A stretch of 5,736 nt of DNA from an uncultured Oscillospiraceae bacterium (GTDB lineage Bacteria > Bacillota > Clostridia > Oscillospirales > Oscillospiraceae). The stretch lies in the NCBI GenBank assembly GCA_934590505.1, contig CAKTPC010000128.1:1-5736 (forward strand), written 5' to 3'. The notes beneath the pieces are model-generated. The model saw only the letters and a list, made by a program, of their open reading frames with translations. It did not search any database and had not been told where the DNA came from. Positions 5,677 to 5,736 of the stretch are shown one piece after another; position 1 is the first letter of the stretch, and each line of letters opens with the position of its first letter. A program made the position numbers and the translations under genes.

Positions 5677-5736
5677 CACAAAAACAATCACGGTAAACCT
5701 TGATATTGTTAATGTCCTCGGCAGGATTTACGGGCA

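Larger units (their letters stand above)
5609..5736 (-). ncRNA. Ribosomal protein L10 leader (3' part)
   Basis: The minus-strand RNA ahead of rplJ holds CCTGCCGAGG (5725-5716), a sequence I recognise from Firmicute L10 leaders. A hairpin follows at 5683-5710 (AACA and ATCA pairing with TGAT and TGTT around a GGT/ACC core), and then the attenuator. The leader starts beyond the right edge. By analogy with Bacillus subtilis, excess L10(L12)4 bound here favours premature termination. Which bases form the antiterminator is not clear from this part. Confidence 0.8.

Overview
The window comes from a bacterial chromosome, most likely a Gram-positive anaerobe of the Clostridia (an Oscillospiraceae/Ruminococcaceae-type gut commensal fits best). 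This rests on the strong AAGGAGG-type ribosome binding sites, an L10 leader with an intrinsic attenuator ahead of rplJ-rplL, the L10 and L7/L12 protein sequences, and an oxygen-sensitive type of cysteine/serine lyase. The genus is an inference. All six genes are read from the minus strand, so transcription runs from right (5736) to left (1).

Right part (about 4617-5736): the end of the L10 leader RNA with an attenuator hairpin, then rplJ (L10) and rplL (L7/L12), closed by a strong hairpin terminator at 4617-4653. The true starts of both ribosomal genes lie inside slightly longer reading frames: the longer versions would translate the Shine-Dalgarno sequence.

Middle (4310-4616): a 300-base gap without a convincing gene. 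It holds a near-perfect sigma-A promoter on the minus strand (TTGACA-17 bp-TATAAT, 4385-4413) that should drive everything to its left. It also holds a second consensus-like promoter on the plus strand (4562-4588), which points into the rplL terminator and could make a very short RNA.

Left part (1-4309): a probable four-gene operon. Its order is a 407-residue polytopic membrane transporter, two M20D amidohydrolases (B at 1786-2967, A at 537-1712) that look like an old tandem duplication, and the N-terminal 160 residues of an L-cysteine desulfidase/L-serine dehydratase alpha-family protein (CyuA/YhaM/CdsB) that runs off the left edge. The intercistronic gaps shrink from 118 to 73 to 54 bases. 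The first two carry strong RNA hairpins that pair better as minus-strand RNA than as DNA.

Read together, the operon suggests import of an N-acylated or peptidic amino-acid conjugate, hydrolysis of the amide bond by one or both M20D enzymes, and breakdown of the freed amino acid (cysteine or serine) to pyruvate and ammonia, plus sulfide if cysteine. The order and families are seen in the sequence; the shared substrate is a hypothesis.
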